A DNA stretch of 64,000 nt from Flavihumibacter petaseus NBRC 106054 (GCF_000974785.1 NZ_BBWV01000006.1:1-64000), one strand, 5' to 3'. Positions 8,999 to 19,097 are shown, counted from the first letter of the stretch. Translations and numbers: made by a program. Notes: generated from the letters alone by a model not told the origin.

Positions 8999-9988
8999 AT
9001 GTATACCGGTAACCATTACAATATCAGGGTATTTCTTTTCTGGACGAGGAGAGATATTTACAAACTGCTGCTCATCGGGGCTATTCCTACGGTCCTGTAT
9101 AAAATTTTTAACTGGAACTGGCTGACCGTACCCTGGGTACCCATCGCCCTGGTTGGTACAGCAGCTGCGTTCATCGTGGGATTCAAAAACACCCAGACCT
9201 ACAACCGTCTGTGGGAAGCACGCCAGATCTGGGGCTCCATCGTGAACAGCAGCCGTACCTGGGGAATACAGGCAAGAGACCTGGGCAATGTGCCCGCGGA
9301 TGACAGGAAGTGCATGATCTACCGCCATATCGCCTGGCTCACCGCATTGCGTTATCAGCTTCGGGAACCGCGGTCCTGGGAAAATACCTACAAGCCCTAT
9401 AACATGGAATTCCGGGAGAAATATTACAAGATCCCCGAATGGGAAACAGACCTTGAAACGGCACTGAAACCCTACCTGACAGATACGGAATTCAGTTATG
9501 TGATGCAACGCAAGAACCGCGCAGCGCAAATCATTGCCATTCAGTCGGGTCATCTGAAAAACTGGCGGGAAAAGGGATGGATAGGAGAATTTACCGAAAT
9601 CGAAATGCAGCGGCGGCTGGCAGATCTTTATGATCAGCAGGGAAGGTGTGAACGGATCAAGAACTTCCCCTACCCGCGGCAATTCGGCAGTATCAACCTT
9701 TATTTTATCTGGATCTTCGTGGTACTGCTGCCGTTCGGATTGCTCCATGAATTCAGCAAGCTCGGCAGCAATTTCATCTGGCTGACCATTCCCTTCAGTG
9801 TGCTGGTTTCGTGGGTATTTACTTCCATGGAAAAGGTTGGGGAGTCTACAGAAAATCCCTTTGAAGGCAGCGCCAATGATATCCCGATCGCAACGCTAAG
9901 CCGCACCATTGAAATCGATCTCCGCGATATGCTGGGTGAAAAAGACCTGCCTGCGCCGATCGTCGCTACCAACAAGATATTGTTATAG
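8999..9988 (+). CDS. bestrophin family anion channel (second copy, divergent)
   Basis: A 329-residue bestrophin family membrane channel. It has the early membrane segment YKLLLIGAIPTVLYKIF, a second around residues 50-66, and the family signature FKNTQTYNRLWEARQIWGSIV after it. The second membrane pair is at about residues 235-275 and the conserved acidic tail is ESTENPFEGSANDIPI. It is clearly diverged from the bestrophin at 1479-2351 (290 residues): the loop between the membrane pairs is longer, so the two are not a recent duplication. It is divergent from prmC, and the intervening 48 bp hold a -7 box for prmC and a near match (TAATTTG) on the plus strand. Confidence 0.88.
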   Translation: MYTGNHYNIRVFLFWTRRDIYKLLLIGAIPTVLYKIFNWNWLTVPWVPIALVGTAAAFIVGFKNTQTYNRLWEARQIWGSIVNSSRTWGIQARDLGNVPADDRKCMIYRHIAWLTALRYQLREPRSWENTYKPYNMEFREKYYKIPEWETDLETALKPYLTDTEFSYVMQRKNRAAQIIAIQSGHLKNWREKGWIGEFTEIEMQRRLADLYDQQGRCERIKNFPYPRQFGSINLYFIWIFVVLLPFGLLHEFSKLGSNFIWLTIPFSVLVSWVFTSMEKVGESTENPFEGSANDIPIATLSRTIEIDLRDMLGEKDLPAPIVATNKILL

Positions 9989-10083
9989 AACTGTCATTTT
10001 CCGCATTTCGTAACCCGTTTTTCCTGAATCCGTAAACAGATTTTCCTGACGCAAGCCAATTTTGCGACCAGAAAATCAAGATT

Positions 10084-12471
10084 ATGGCCCGGAATTTATA
10101 CTGCAGATTATTATTATCATTTTTCATATTGTGTATAGGACTGGAGACAAGAGCGGGAGAAAATGACCCCGTCGATGGACAGGGAAATATCAAAGGAACA
10201 GTTACCACTGCCGATGGCAAACCGGCAGCTGATGTTACGGTTTCCCTTCAGCCGGTGAACAGGAATACCACCACTTCTGACGACGGAACATTTATGCTCC
10301 GGAACGTTCCCGCTGGCGAGCATGAACTCAGCATTTCACTGATAGGGTATGAAACTGTCACCCAAAAAATCACGGTGCTGGAAGGGAAGACGCAGATTGT
10401 TACGATTAAACTGGAACTTTCTGAAAAACAACTCGAAGAAGTAGTAGTGAAAGCGGGGCGACACAATTACCGTCTCTCCAATGTGTCTACCGGCCTGCGT
10501 TTGCAGACACCCATTAAAGATCTTCCCCAGAACATCCAGGTGGTATCCGGAAAAGTAATCGCCGACCAGCAAATTTTTGATATGCTGGAGGGCGTTACCC
10601 GTAACGTGAGTGGTGCTACCAAAATGGAGCACTGGGACAATTATGCTTTGATCAACATGCGCGGTTCCCAAATCGCTGCGTTCCGGAATGGCATGAACGT
10701 ACAGATGCCCTGGGGGCCACTGGCAGAAGATATGAGCATGGTGGAAAAGATTGAATTCGTAAAAGGACCTGCAGGATTTATGCTGGCGAACGGCGAGCCG
10801 AGCGGCTTCTACAATGTGGTAACCAAAAAGCCGACCGGTCAGACAAAGGGCGAGGTTACCCTGAGCCTGGGCAGTTTCGATACCTATCGTGGCACGCTGG
10901 ATTTCGATGGCAAGCTCAGTAAAGACGGTAAATTGTTGTATCGCCTGAACGTGATGGGACAAATGAAAGGGTCTCACCGCGACAACGAATTCAACAATCG
11001 CTGGTCAGTTGTGCCGGTTTTGCAGTACAACTTCAACAATAAAACATCACTCACACTCGAGTATACGCATCAGTTCTCAGAAATGAGTACAATTGGTTCC
11101 AATTATGCCTTTTCCAAAAACAAACTGGGAGAGCTTCCCGTAAATTTCACCACACTGGAAAAGAACCTGGAACCTACGAAAATCAATGACCGCAGCATCC
11201 TGGCGATTTTTAAACACCAGGTCAATGACCGCTGGAACCTTACTGCCCAGATGGGTTACTACAATTACAAGCAGGTAGGTCAATCCCTCTGGCCGTGGAC
11301 TGTTGAAGCCAATGGCAATATGCAGCGCGGCGTTTCCATCTGGGATGCGCTTGGAACCAACAAGATCGGGCAGTTCTTCCTGACAGGTAAAGAGCGCACG
11401 GGTTCGATCACCCACAAGATCCTTGCGGGCCTGGATGTAAATGATATGGACTACTGGGCGGACTTCAACCAGGGTGGCCCGCTGGGTTCACCAGATTTCA
11501 ACATCTACGACCCCAAGTATGGCGTTCCTGCAAGTTCACTTCCAGTTTATGACCGTTCGCTTCCCATCAAAACAAGGGGCGTTCAGTACGGCAATCAGAA
11601 TACCAGTGTGTATGTGCAGGATGAACTGGGCTTCTTCCGTGACCGGCTGCGTTTGACAGTCGCCGGCCGTTATACTACTGCCAAATCACAAAATCCCTAT
11701 GAGCTTGACCCGGAGACTTCCGGAAACCGCATTACGCCACGGGTTGGCATCAGCTACTCAATAGATGAAAATACTTCTGCTTACGCTGTGTATGATCAGT
11801 CTTATGTACCGAACTATGGCACTGATATCAATCATAAGAGTTTTGACCCGATGATTGGAACCAATGTTGAAGCAGGTATTAAGCGTGACTGGTTCAATGG
11901 CCGCTGGAATACTACCCTGGGCGTGTTTCGGATCAACAAGCAAAATGCCCTGATAGCTGATGAAGTTGACAATGGCGTTTCATATAACCGTGCCATCGAA
12001 CAGCAGGTTCAGGGGGTTGAATTTGATTTGCGTGGTATGGTGGTGAACAACCTGCAACTGGTGTTCAATTATGCCTTTAATGACGCCAAAATCACTAAAG
12101 ATCCAAAAGATAAATCCAACGAAGGCGAGCAGGTTCCAGGAACTTCCAAACACATCAATAACGCCTGGCTCACCTATCGTGCACCCGCTGGTGTTTTTAA
12201 AGGATTCGGCGTTTCGCTGGGCTACCAGTGGCAGGTAGATCGCTCTCCCTGGTACGTATTTGACGGAAAGTCTCAATCTTTGCCTGATTATTTCCGGGTT
12301 GATGGTGGTCTTTCATGGGTGGGCAACCAATTGTCAGTATCAGTGAATGTGAATAATGTACTGAACCAGTATTTGTACTCAGGTGCTTATTATGAATGGG
12401 GCGGCGGCTACTACTACTGGCAGGCTGAAGCATTGCGGAATTTCCGTGCAACCATCGCGTATCGTTTTTAA
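10084..12471 (+). CDS. TonB-dependent siderophore receptor
   Basis: A 795-residue outer membrane receptor that imports a substrate, most likely a ferric siderophore, with energy from TonB. An N-terminal signal peptide (about residues 1-22) is followed by a CarboxypepD_reg-like beta-sandwich (about 30-118, IKGTVTTADGKPAADVTVS), a plug domain (about 140-245, KDLPQNIQVVSGKVIADQQI, typical of FhuA/FhuE-like siderophore receptors), and a 22-strand barrel ending in FRATIAYRF with the terminal aromatic residue needed for assembly. The PepSY gene 2 bp downstream supports iron uptake, since this pair is common in siderophore loci. No Fur box was identified with confidence. Confidence 0.92.
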   Translation: MARNLYCRLLLSFFILCIGLETRAGENDPVDGQGNIKGTVTTADGKPAADVTVSLQPVNRNTTTSDDGTFMLRNVPAGEHELSISLIGYETVTQKITVLEGKTQIVTIKLELSEKQLEEVVVKAGRHNYRLSNVSTGLRLQTPIKDLPQNIQVVSGKVIADQQIFDMLEGVTRNVSGATKMEHWDNYALINMRGSQIAAFRNGMNVQMPWGPLAEDMSMVEKIEFVKGPAGFMLANGEPSGFYNVVTKKPTGQTKGEVTLSLGSFDTYRGTLDFDGKLSKDGKLLYRLNVMGQMKGSHRDNEFNNRWSVVPVLQYNFNNKTSLTLEYTHQFSEMSTIGSNYAFSKNKLGELPVNFTTLEKNLEPTKINDRSILAIFKHQVNDRWNLTAQMGYYNYKQVGQSLWPWTVEANGNMQRGVSIWDALGTNKIGQFFLTGKERTGSITHKILAGLDVNDMDYWADFNQGGPLGSPDFNIYDPKYGVPASSLPVYDRSLPIKTRGVQYGNQNTSVYVQDELGFFRDRLRLTVAGRYTTAKSQNPYELDPETSGNRITPRVGISYSIDENTSAYAVYDQSYVPNYGTDINHKSFDPMIGTNVEAGIKRDWFNGRWNTTLGVFRINKQNALIADEVDNGVSYNRAIEQQVQGVEFDLRGMVVNNLQLVFNYAFNDAKITKDPKDKSNEGEQVPGTSKHINNAWLTYRAPAGVFKGFGVSLGYQWQVDRSPWYVFDGKSQSLPDYFRVDGGLSWVGNQLSVSVNVNNVLNQYLYSGAYYEWGGGYYYWQAEALRNFRATIAYRF

Positions 12472-12473
12472 GT

Positions 12474-13643
12474 ATGACGTTTAAAAAAATCATTGGAAAG
12501 CTGCACCTGTGGCTGGGATTGGGGTCAGGACTTGTCGTCGTCTTCCTCGGCGTAACAGGTTGCATGCTGGCTTTTGAAAAAGAAATAGAATCATTACAAT
12601 CGTTCCGGTATGTGGAGCGGCAGGAAAAACCTTTCCTGCCGCCTTCCGCATTATATGCGGTGGCCACAAAAGCCTTACCCGGAAAGAAGGCCCATGGCGT
12701 CACTTACCTCGGGCCCACGCAGGCTGTAATTGTTTCCTACTATGACCTGGACTATTATTATCTCGCTTTCATCAATCCCTATACCGGTGAACTCCAGAAA
12801 CTGAAGAACATGGATCAGGATTTTTTCCGGATCGTGATCAACGGACATTTCTATCTCTGGTTGCCACCCACCATCGGGCAGCCAATAGTGGCCAGCGCCA
12901 CACTGATCTTTTTCGTCATGATGGTCACGGGTATCATTCTCTGGTGGCCACGGAACAAGGCAGCAGCAAAGCAACGCTTCAGCATCAAATGGTCGGCTTC
13001 CTTCAAACGGAAAAATTACGATCTGCACAATGTGCTGGGCTTTTACATGAGCTGGATTACCATTTTCATTGCCATCACCGGACTGGTCTGGGGCTTCCAG
13101 TGGTTCGCAAGGTCACTGTATTTCGTTAGCTCCGGTGGTAAGCAGCTGGTTGAATTTTATGAATCACCTTCCGCGCAAGGAGGCAAACCTGCTGCAGGCA
13201 CTGCACCTGCAATAGACCAGTTATGGGACCGGTTCCGCGGAGAACTGAAGCCGGGGGCTTATGTGGAAGTGCATTTCCCGGGTTCCGATACATCCTCTAT
13301 TGAAGTTGCGATCAATCCCGATGCGAACACTTACTGGAAAACTGACTACCGTTATTTTGACCAGTATACCCTGCAGGAGATTAAAGTAAACCATCTGTTT
13401 GGACGCTATAAAGATGCCAGTGCTGCTGACAAGATCATCCGCATGAACTACGATGTGCATGTGGGACAGATTTTAGGGTTGCCCGGTAAAATTCTCGCTT
13501 TCTGTGGCAGCATGATTGCTGCAAGTCTCCCCATAACGGGTTTCCTGATCTGGCGCGGGCGCCGCCGCAAAAAGGCTGTCTCCTTACAAGGTTCCGCCAC
13601 AGCATTGTCGCGCAATGCCGATGCGGTGCTGAAGACCTTGTAA
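12474..13643 (+). CDS. PepSY-associated TM helix protein (siderophore-iron reductase type)
   Basis: A 389-residue inner membrane protein of the PepSY_TM family. The N-terminus (KKIIGKLHLWLGLGSGLVVV) forms the first helix with conserved histidines. Further helices lie near residues 140-160 (TLIFFVMMVTGIILWWPRN), 190-215 and 340-365 (LAFCGSMIAASLPITGFLIW), with periplasmic PepSY domains between. Family members next to TonB-dependent siderophore receptors are thought to reduce or handle siderophore-bound iron. The gene starts 2 bp after the receptor's stop, so they form an operon. The reductase role is inferred from context and is not proven by any motif seen here. Confidence 0.85.
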   Translation: MTFKKIIGKLHLWLGLGSGLVVVFLGVTGCMLAFEKEIESLQSFRYVERQEKPFLPPSALYAVATKALPGKKAHGVTYLGPTQAVIVSYYDLDYYYLAFINPYTGELQKLKNMDQDFFRIVINGHFYLWLPPTIGQPIVASATLIFFVMMVTGIILWWPRNKAAAKQRFSIKWSASFKRKNYDLHNVLGFYMSWITIFIAITGLVWGFQWFARSLYFVSSGGKQLVEFYESPSAQGGKPAAGTAPAIDQLWDRFRGELKPGAYVEVHFPGSDTSSIEVAINPDANTYWKTDYRYFDQYTLQEIKVNHLFGRYKDASAADKIIRMNYDVHVGQILGLPGKILAFCGSMIAASLPITGFLIWRGRRRKKAVSLQGSATALSRNADAVLKTL

Positions 13644-13660
13644 CCAATCCCGGATTGCTT

Positions 13661-14647
13661 TCATTTTCCCAGCATGTTTTTAAGCGTCGCAAAATCGACT
13701 GCTTTTTTTATGGCCTCGTAGTTGTCTGCAAAAACGGCGTCTCCTTTTGCTATTTTATAGACCACAGTAAAAAACTGGGGAGATGATTTGGGCAATTTTT
13801 TATGATAGTAGTCGAGATTGGGCTTAACCGCGAAGAATGAGCCACGGGTACCTTCTTCAACAAATTTCTCAAATCTTTCCTCTTCATTCCACATGCAAAT
13901 TGCCGGAAGGGCCAATTCAGCATCCGGCTTTTTCAAATATTCATTCACATTGCGGAGATATTGTTCTGCGTATTCCTTTTCACTGGGAACCTCCTTAATT
14001 GATTTCTCCAGCCTTTTCTTTTGGATCAGTAAATATTCTTTGCGGCTTAGATAATAGAAGGGAAGAGTATCATTGTAAGTAATCAGCCAGCGATATTCTT
14101 TTATCTCGCCAGGTGTTCCATAATCCCCCACCACCTCTTCACCCATATACCAGACACCGTCTTTTTTCTCTGGCTTTTGTTTTAGTTTCAGGTAGCTTCT
14201 CGCTTCATCCGGCGCAACAGTTGCGGCATAAAGATTATTCAGGGAGAACACCACATTAGCAGTAATATTAACCGTAGTAGTAGTCGATATGTCAACGTAG
14301 TATTTTGATTTGTCGGCGCTGTTTCTATCACACAGAAACCGGAGAATAGACATGGTATAATGATAGGGGTCTGCCACCCAGGTCTGACCATCGGCGGCGT
14401 ACTTGCCATAAACAGTACTAAAATCGATCTGACATCCGGTTGGGGCATATTTGGCAGTGATCATCTTATGAATACCCGCCAATACCGCTTTTTCTTTTGC
14501 CAGATCTGCCGCAGCTACATCGTGAATGGAGCCTTGTGGCCCTGCTTTCCAGGTACCCGGTTTCTGCCGGAGGGATTCTTTGTTACAATCCTGCGCGAAG
14601 GCAGTTAATGTCAGTAAGGATAGGAAGGTTGAAAAAATGTATTTCAT
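13661..14647 (-). CDS. secreted protein of unknown function
   Basis: I do not recognise this 328-residue protein. It has a clean signal peptide (MKYIFSTFLSLLTLTAFA, cleaved near residue 18, before QDCNKE), so it is exported. The mature part has scattered aromatic and charged residues (KAGPQGSIHDVAAADLAKEK, WVADPYHYTMSILRFLCD) without a catalytic motif that I can name. The start at 14647 is preferred over an in-frame ATG at 14671 because it begins directly with the signal peptide. It follows the 768-residue exported protein with a 17-bp gap on the same strand, so the two are probably made together. Its stop lies 17 bp from the stop of the convergent PepSY gene. Confidence 0.7.
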   Translation of the reverse strand: MKYIFSTFLSLLTLTAFAQDCNKESLRQKPGTWKAGPQGSIHDVAAADLAKEKAVLAGIHKMITAKYAPTGCQIDFSTVYGKYAADGQTWVADPYHYTMSILRFLCDRNSADKSKYYVDISTTTTVNITANVVFSLNNLYAATVAPDEARSYLKLKQKPEKKDGVWYMGEEVVGDYGTPGEIKEYRWLITYNDTLPFYYLSRKEYLLIQKKRLEKSIKEVPSEKEYAEQYLRNVNEYLKKPDAELALPAICMWNEEERFEKFVEEGTRGSFFAVKPNLDYYHKKLPKSSPQFFTVVYKIAKGDAVFADNYEAIKKAVDFATLKNMLGK

Positions 14648-14664
14648 CTGGGTTGTTTGAAATT

Positions 14665-16971
14665 TTACCATTTTGAAAGGGTGATGCCGTTCAATAAACC
14701 GGTTCCGCTAACCGATCCGCAACCGCTGATAAGACTCGTCCGGCTTTCTACGCCTATTTCCACCGATGTGTCCAATGCACCTATTCCTTTATTAACCTGC
14801 CCAATGCCCTGATTGATGGTTTTGTCCACCGCGGCCTTGCCATCGGATTTCGGCGCCTCAATGCCTGCTTCCAGTTTTGCTTTTGTCACGATGCTTACGT
14901 CCTGTACGCCGCTTTGGTCTATTTCCAGCTCGATGCCGGTTCCGATTGTGGCCTCGGCTTTTACGGGGCCTGCGCTACCACCTACCCCCATTTCAACACC
15001 TGCCTTTACTACGGCATCCCAATCACTGTTTCCCTCCTTGTCTGTATTAATGGTAATATCTGCACCTGCAGACACGTTCACGTTGACGGGCCCCTCCAGT
15101 ACGGGTGTTCCTATCTTCGGACTCAATATCAATGTAGATCGCAAAAACTCATTCCCTACCTCCACGCGCGTGTATTTGATCATATTGGAATTGAACATAA
15201 AGGTCGTGTGGCTGCAGTTTGTTTCCATCGAGAGTATACCGACAATGCTCGCCTTGCTTTTGTATTGGCAGGCGATGTCATCAAATTCTGCCAGTTTTGT
15301 AGCTGCCGGGGCGTTTTCTTCATTATTCGGGCAAATCGATGATTTGCTTGTAAATCGTACTACCTGGCTTTTGATGATGTTCAGCCACTCTATTTTAGCC
15401 AGAATTTTTGTTACTTCAAAGTCCTCCGGCCAATTGGTGTACTGTGCATAGTAAACCTTATCGTTGAGTATATGGCGCATATTGTCTATTAAGCCTTTTT
15501 GCGCCATCTGAAGCTGCGTATTTGCCAACAGAAGGTATTCATTACGAACTTTATTTACCGCATCGCAGTATTCCTGAAGCGGGTTGGAGCGACCTTCTCC
15601 AATGTACGGCATGTATTTTTCATCTACCGCTTTCTCCGCAGCTGTTGCGGTATTTTTCCAATCCTCATCCTTGTCCAACACTTCGGTAACTGCATTTCTT
15701 GCTTTCAGCAGCCTGAATTGCAGACCATTGTCCTTGTCCTCAATCAGGTATTGCAGCTTTCGGGCCCCAGCCGCCGCATACCAGGGTAACAGACTGCTGA
15801 TTTTACCCTTTCGTTGCGCTTCAAACATTGCTTTCATTCGTTGTTGACTGGCTTCTGCTGCTATTTGTTCTAATTGTGCCGCACGGCCGTTCAGCTCATT
15901 TAATTCCGTTTCACATTTCTCAATGAATTCCGCCCATTCTTTTGTCCGGATCTCATATTCATTTACGCTCACCGGGTAATCGGGCCATTGAAATCGTTCG
16001 AGTCCCATTGGGTCCTGTGGCATGGGGAATGGGAAATCCATATCCTTGCCGGGTTGAATTTTTCGCAGCTCCTGCAGTTTGCTGTCCTTGTCTGCGCTGT
16101 AAGCTTTTTTAAGGGATTTAGTCAACGCATCGGCCGCAGCCTTTGTATTGCCCTTGCTTTTTTCTATAACAGATTTGGTGTAATTGGCCTGTGAATGATA
16201 GGCGTAAATGCGAATAGTGCTGTCCAGGTATTTTTCTGCTTTGCCTATTTCTCCCAAACCAAACCATGCCTGTCCGAGGTTGTTGAGCAGGGTGCTGTTT
16301 TTGGGGAACTTTCCATTCAGATTGTTTAAAATGGGGATGGCCAGATGTTCGGCACCCATCATGCTCAGCATAGAAGCATAATTGTTTAGATTGTCTACAC
16401 CAGGAGCGATACTGCAGATCTTTCCCATAAGATATATGGCGATTTTCGGACTGCCTGAAGCCCAGAGCCCTGCAGCGATATTGCCTGCGGCTGCAATTTT
16501 TATTCCCGTGGTTGCCAGGTATTCCTCAATTTTATCACCGGCGGTTACCACATCGGGGTCAAGAACGGGTACTATTTTTTTATGAATAGCGGCAACATAG
16601 GCAGGCATGCGGGCAACGGTTACACCATTGGGGATGGCTGCAATCTTTGCTGCATCCCGAATCGGAGTAACCCTGTTCCCGGTTTTTGCTGCTGTTTTGA
16701 TCTGGGTGTCATTTAAGCCGGAAACAGTTTTCTGAATGCCTTTCATATCGGGCATTTTAAAGCCCATGCTGTCCATCATCTTTTTGTCCTCCGCGCTGAT
16801 TTCACCTATAGATTTCTGCATTTCCTTCATCATTTCTGCCAATTCCTTTTGGGTTGGAATAGCCTCTTTCTGCGCAGGAGCAGCTTCTTTTTGTTTTGGC
16901 TTTGACTTGGTTTGCGCTATACCGGCTACCGACACGCCCATCAGCAATAGAAGGAGTAAATGCGTTTTCAT
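14665..16971 (-). CDS. large exported TPR-containing protein of unknown function
   Basis: A 768-residue exported protein I cannot assign to a named family. It has a signal peptide (about residues 1-19, LLLLLLMGVSVAGIAQ), then a Lys/Gln/Glu-rich segment with the near-repeat QKEAAPAQKEAIPTQKE. TPR-like helices follow at about 165-290 (NLNNYASMLSMMGAEHLAIP, NSTLLNNLGQAWFGLGEIGK). A long helical stretch (about 340-560) comes next, and finally a Gly/Val-rich, beta-like C-terminal third (NVNVSAGADITINT, GVEMGVGGSAGPVKAEATIG). The layout suggests a periplasmic or surface scaffold. It is divergent from the TPR histidine kinase at 17133 and cotranscribed with the secreted protein at 13661-14647. Confidence 0.72.
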   Translation of the reverse strand: MKTHLLLLLLMGVSVAGIAQTKSKPKQKEAAPAQKEAIPTQKELAEMMKEMQKSIGEISAEDKKMMDSMGFKMPDMKGIQKTVSGLNDTQIKTAAKTGNRVTPIRDAAKIAAIPNGVTVARMPAYVAAIHKKIVPVLDPDVVTAGDKIEEYLATTGIKIAAAGNIAAGLWASGSPKIAIYLMGKICSIAPGVDNLNNYASMLSMMGAEHLAIPILNNLNGKFPKNSTLLNNLGQAWFGLGEIGKAEKYLDSTIRIYAYHSQANYTKSVIEKSKGNTKAAADALTKSLKKAYSADKDSKLQELRKIQPGKDMDFPFPMPQDPMGLERFQWPDYPVSVNEYEIRTKEWAEFIEKCETELNELNGRAAQLEQIAAEASQQRMKAMFEAQRKGKISSLLPWYAAAGARKLQYLIEDKDNGLQFRLLKARNAVTEVLDKDEDWKNTATAAEKAVDEKYMPYIGEGRSNPLQEYCDAVNKVRNEYLLLANTQLQMAQKGLIDNMRHILNDKVYYAQYTNWPEDFEVTKILAKIEWLNIIKSQVVRFTSKSSICPNNEENAPAATKLAEFDDIACQYKSKASIVGILSMETNCSHTTFMFNSNMIKYTRVEVGNEFLRSTLILSPKIGTPVLEGPVNVNVSAGADITINTDKEGNSDWDAVVKAGVEMGVGGSAGPVKAEATIGTGIELEIDQSGVQDVSIVTKAKLEAGIEAPKSDGKAAVDKTINQGIGQVNKGIGALDTSVEIGVESRTSLISGCGSVSGTGLLNGITLSKW

Positions 16972-17026
16972 CGTATTTGAGGGTGTATTTTCTTTCCTAA
17001 ATTAGTCGGGCCGCGGCGAATTTGAA

Positions 17027-17081
17027 ATCCCCTAAAAACAGGATATTTTGTAGAAGCAGAAAAATCCTGTTTTTAGGGGAT
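17027..17081. repeat. 18-bp perfect inverted repeat between divergent genes
   Basis: The arms 17027-17044 (ATCCCCTAAAAACAGGAT) and 17064-17081 are exact reverse complements, separated by a 19-nt loop. It lies between the divergent starts at 16971 (minus) and 17133 (plus). No poly-T tract follows either arm, so it is not an ordinary terminator. It could be an operator for a dimeric regulator, a structured 5' leader of the kinase mRNA, or a remnant of a small repeat element. Confidence 0.8.
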
Positions 17082-17132
17082 AGAGGCAGCAAGGCTGATT
17101 TGCTTATTTTGTATCTGTTTGTAATCTCCCAG

Positions 17133-19097
17133 ATGAAGAAAATCACAGCATTTGTTCTTTCCGTCTTTTTTTGTTTGCAGGCCATGTCGCAGACAGCGGA
17201 TGTAATTGATAGTCTGAAGCGCAATATTGAAAGCCACAACGCTCCCGATAGTTTCAGGGCAAAGTCAATTTATCAGTACCTGAGAGCAACGCTGTACAAT
17301 TCGTCCGGCAACGAGCCTTATATTAAGGAGATGCTGGCCATTAGCCGAAATATTGGTTTTTCCTACGGCATCCGCAAGGGACTATCCATGTATGTTAAAT
17401 ATTACGGAGACAGGGGCGATTTTCAACGGTCATTTGCCTATGCCGACTCCCTTATCGGTTTTTTGAAGAATGACACTTCTTATGCTGCGAAAAGGGAAAT
17501 GGGCATTCTCTATTGGGATCTTGCCAATAATTATAACCGGATCGGGGACTACTATAAATCCATTGAATATTATTTGCTGGCCATTGATGTATTTGAAAAG
17601 GTTAAAGACAATAATTTCCTGTCTTCACTTTATGGGAATTTGTCCAGCATTTATACCCATACTGCAGATACCGGGAAATCAATGGTGTATATACAAAAGG
17701 CACTGAATCTGGCTGAAGCATCGTCTGATGATGATCTGAAGTGCAGAACCCTTATGAATTATGCGAATGAGCTGCTGAATAAAGGGCAGTTTGCCAAAGC
17801 GGAGGAAGTGGTGAACAGGGCGGAACCGCTGGTGTTGAAACTGGAGAACGCAGCGTATTCGCAGTACTATTTCTACATGAAGGGAGAACTCGCGCGGCGG
17901 CAGAAATCATTTCAATTGGCCATCACCTACCTGCAAAAGTCTCTCCGGCTGGCAAGAGTGGACAATGATGCACACCAGGTGACTGAGGTTATGAGCCTTC
18001 TATTCGATTGTTATAACGCCCTCAACAGGCTTTCTGAATCAAAAACACTGCTCGATTCAACACTTTTGCTTGCGGAGAAGGCGGGTTTGAAAATGCGCAG
18101 AAAGGAAGTGTATGACGGTTATGCCGTCTGGTTTGAAAAGAAAGGGGATTTTAGTACGTCGAACAGCTACCTTAAAAAATCAATAGCGCTAAAGGACAGT
18201 ATACTTTCCGACGAAAATAACGAACGGATCGCTGCTTTGGAAATGCAGTATCAGGTTGCCGGTAAAGAAAATGAAATCGCTAACCTGAAAACAGAAGGGG
18301 AGCTGCAGCGGCTCTCCATCCGGCAAAAAGGCGCAATAAACAATAGTTTGACTGGTGCTGCATTTATTATCCTGATCCTTGCCTTGCTTTCCTACCGCAA
18401 CTACAAACAGAAGCAGAAATTACAACAGCAGCGTATTGCTGAACTTGAAACGGAAAAACAATTAACCGCTACAGAAGCCGTGCTGAAGGGCGAAGAACAG
18501 GAACGTTCCCGGCTGGCAAAAGACCTGCACGATGGATTGGGTGGCATGCTCTCCGGAATCAAATTTTCTTTTAATACCATGAAAGAAAATATGGTGATGA
18601 CACCAGATAATCGCCTGGCCTTTGAGCGCAGCATGGACATGCTCGACAGCTCCATAAAAGAGATGCGCAGGGTAGCGCACAACATGATGCCCGAGTCGTT
18701 GATGATGTTCGGATTGGAAGCTGCGCTGAAAGATTTTTGCAATGATATTACCAGAAGCGGCGCGTTGAACGTCAGCTACCAGTCTGTCGGATTCGACGGG
18801 GTGTTGCTTGAACAGACGACAGCTGTAACGGTATATCGCATTGTACAGGAATTGATTAACAATACGCTGAAACACGCGGCTGCCGGAACTGCCATTGTGC
18901 AATTAACCAAGACAGACAACCGGCTTTCCGTTACGGTGGAGGATGATGGAAAAGGATTTGATGCCTCGATGGTAAAAAGTTCAACAGGCATGGGCTGGCG
19001 AAATATCCGGCATCGTATCGATTTTCTGAAAGGCAAACTGGATGTAGATTCACAGCCCGATAAGGGAACTTCTGTTCATATTGAATTGGATATCTGA
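17133..19097 (+). CDS. TPR-containing sensor histidine kinase (NarX/LiaS-like)
   Basis: A 654-residue two-component sensor. A signal peptide or first membrane segment (KKITAFVLSVFFCLQAMSQ) leads into a periplasmic array of tetratricopeptide repeats (about residues 60-380, such as YYKSIEYYLLAIDVFEKV). A single membrane helix follows (about 408-425, SLTGAAFIILILALLSY), then a coiled coil and a HisKA_3 dimerisation domain with phospho-accepting His466 in LAKDLHDGLGGMLS. The HATPase domain has ELINNTLKHAA and VEDDGKGFDAS. The start at 17133 begins with the signal sequence; the open frame reaches back to 17022 through the inverted repeat. It overlaps its response regulator gene by 1 bp (ATGA). Confidence 0.92.
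   Translation: MKKITAFVLSVFFCLQAMSQTADVIDSLKRNIESHNAPDSFRAKSIYQYLRATLYNSSGNEPYIKEMLAISRNIGFSYGIRKGLSMYVKYYGDRGDFQRSFAYADSLIGFLKNDTSYAAKREMGILYWDLANNYNRIGDYYKSIEYYLLAIDVFEKVKDNNFLSSLYGNLSSIYTHTADTGKSMVYIQKALNLAEASSDDDLKCRTLMNYANELLNKGQFAKAEEVVNRAEPLVLKLENAAYSQYYFYMKGELARRQKSFQLAITYLQKSLRLARVDNDAHQVTEVMSLLFDCYNALNRLSESKTLLDSTLLLAEKAGLKMRRKEVYDGYAVWFEKKGDFSTSNSYLKKSIALKDSILSDENNERIAALEMQYQVAGKENEIANLKTEGELQRLSIRQKGAINNSLTGAAFIILILALLSYRNYKQKQKLQQQRIAELETEKQLTATEAVLKGEEQERSRLAKDLHDGLGGMLSGIKFSFNTMKENMVMTPDNRLAFERSMDMLDSSIKEMRRVAHNMMPESLMMFGLEAALKDFCNDITRSGALNVSYQSVGFDGVLLEQTTAVTVYRIVQELINNTLKHAAAGTAIVQLTKTDNRLSVTVEDDGKGFDASMVKSSTGMGWRNIRHRIDFLKGKLDVDSQPDKGTSVHIELDI

Noticed and set aside
8951-9748. 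Open frame extending prmC by about 266 codons upstream
   Set aside because: It is antisense to the second bestrophin, which has clear family motifs; the extension shows no methyltransferase similarity and a TTG with a promoter box at the right place explains the N-terminus.
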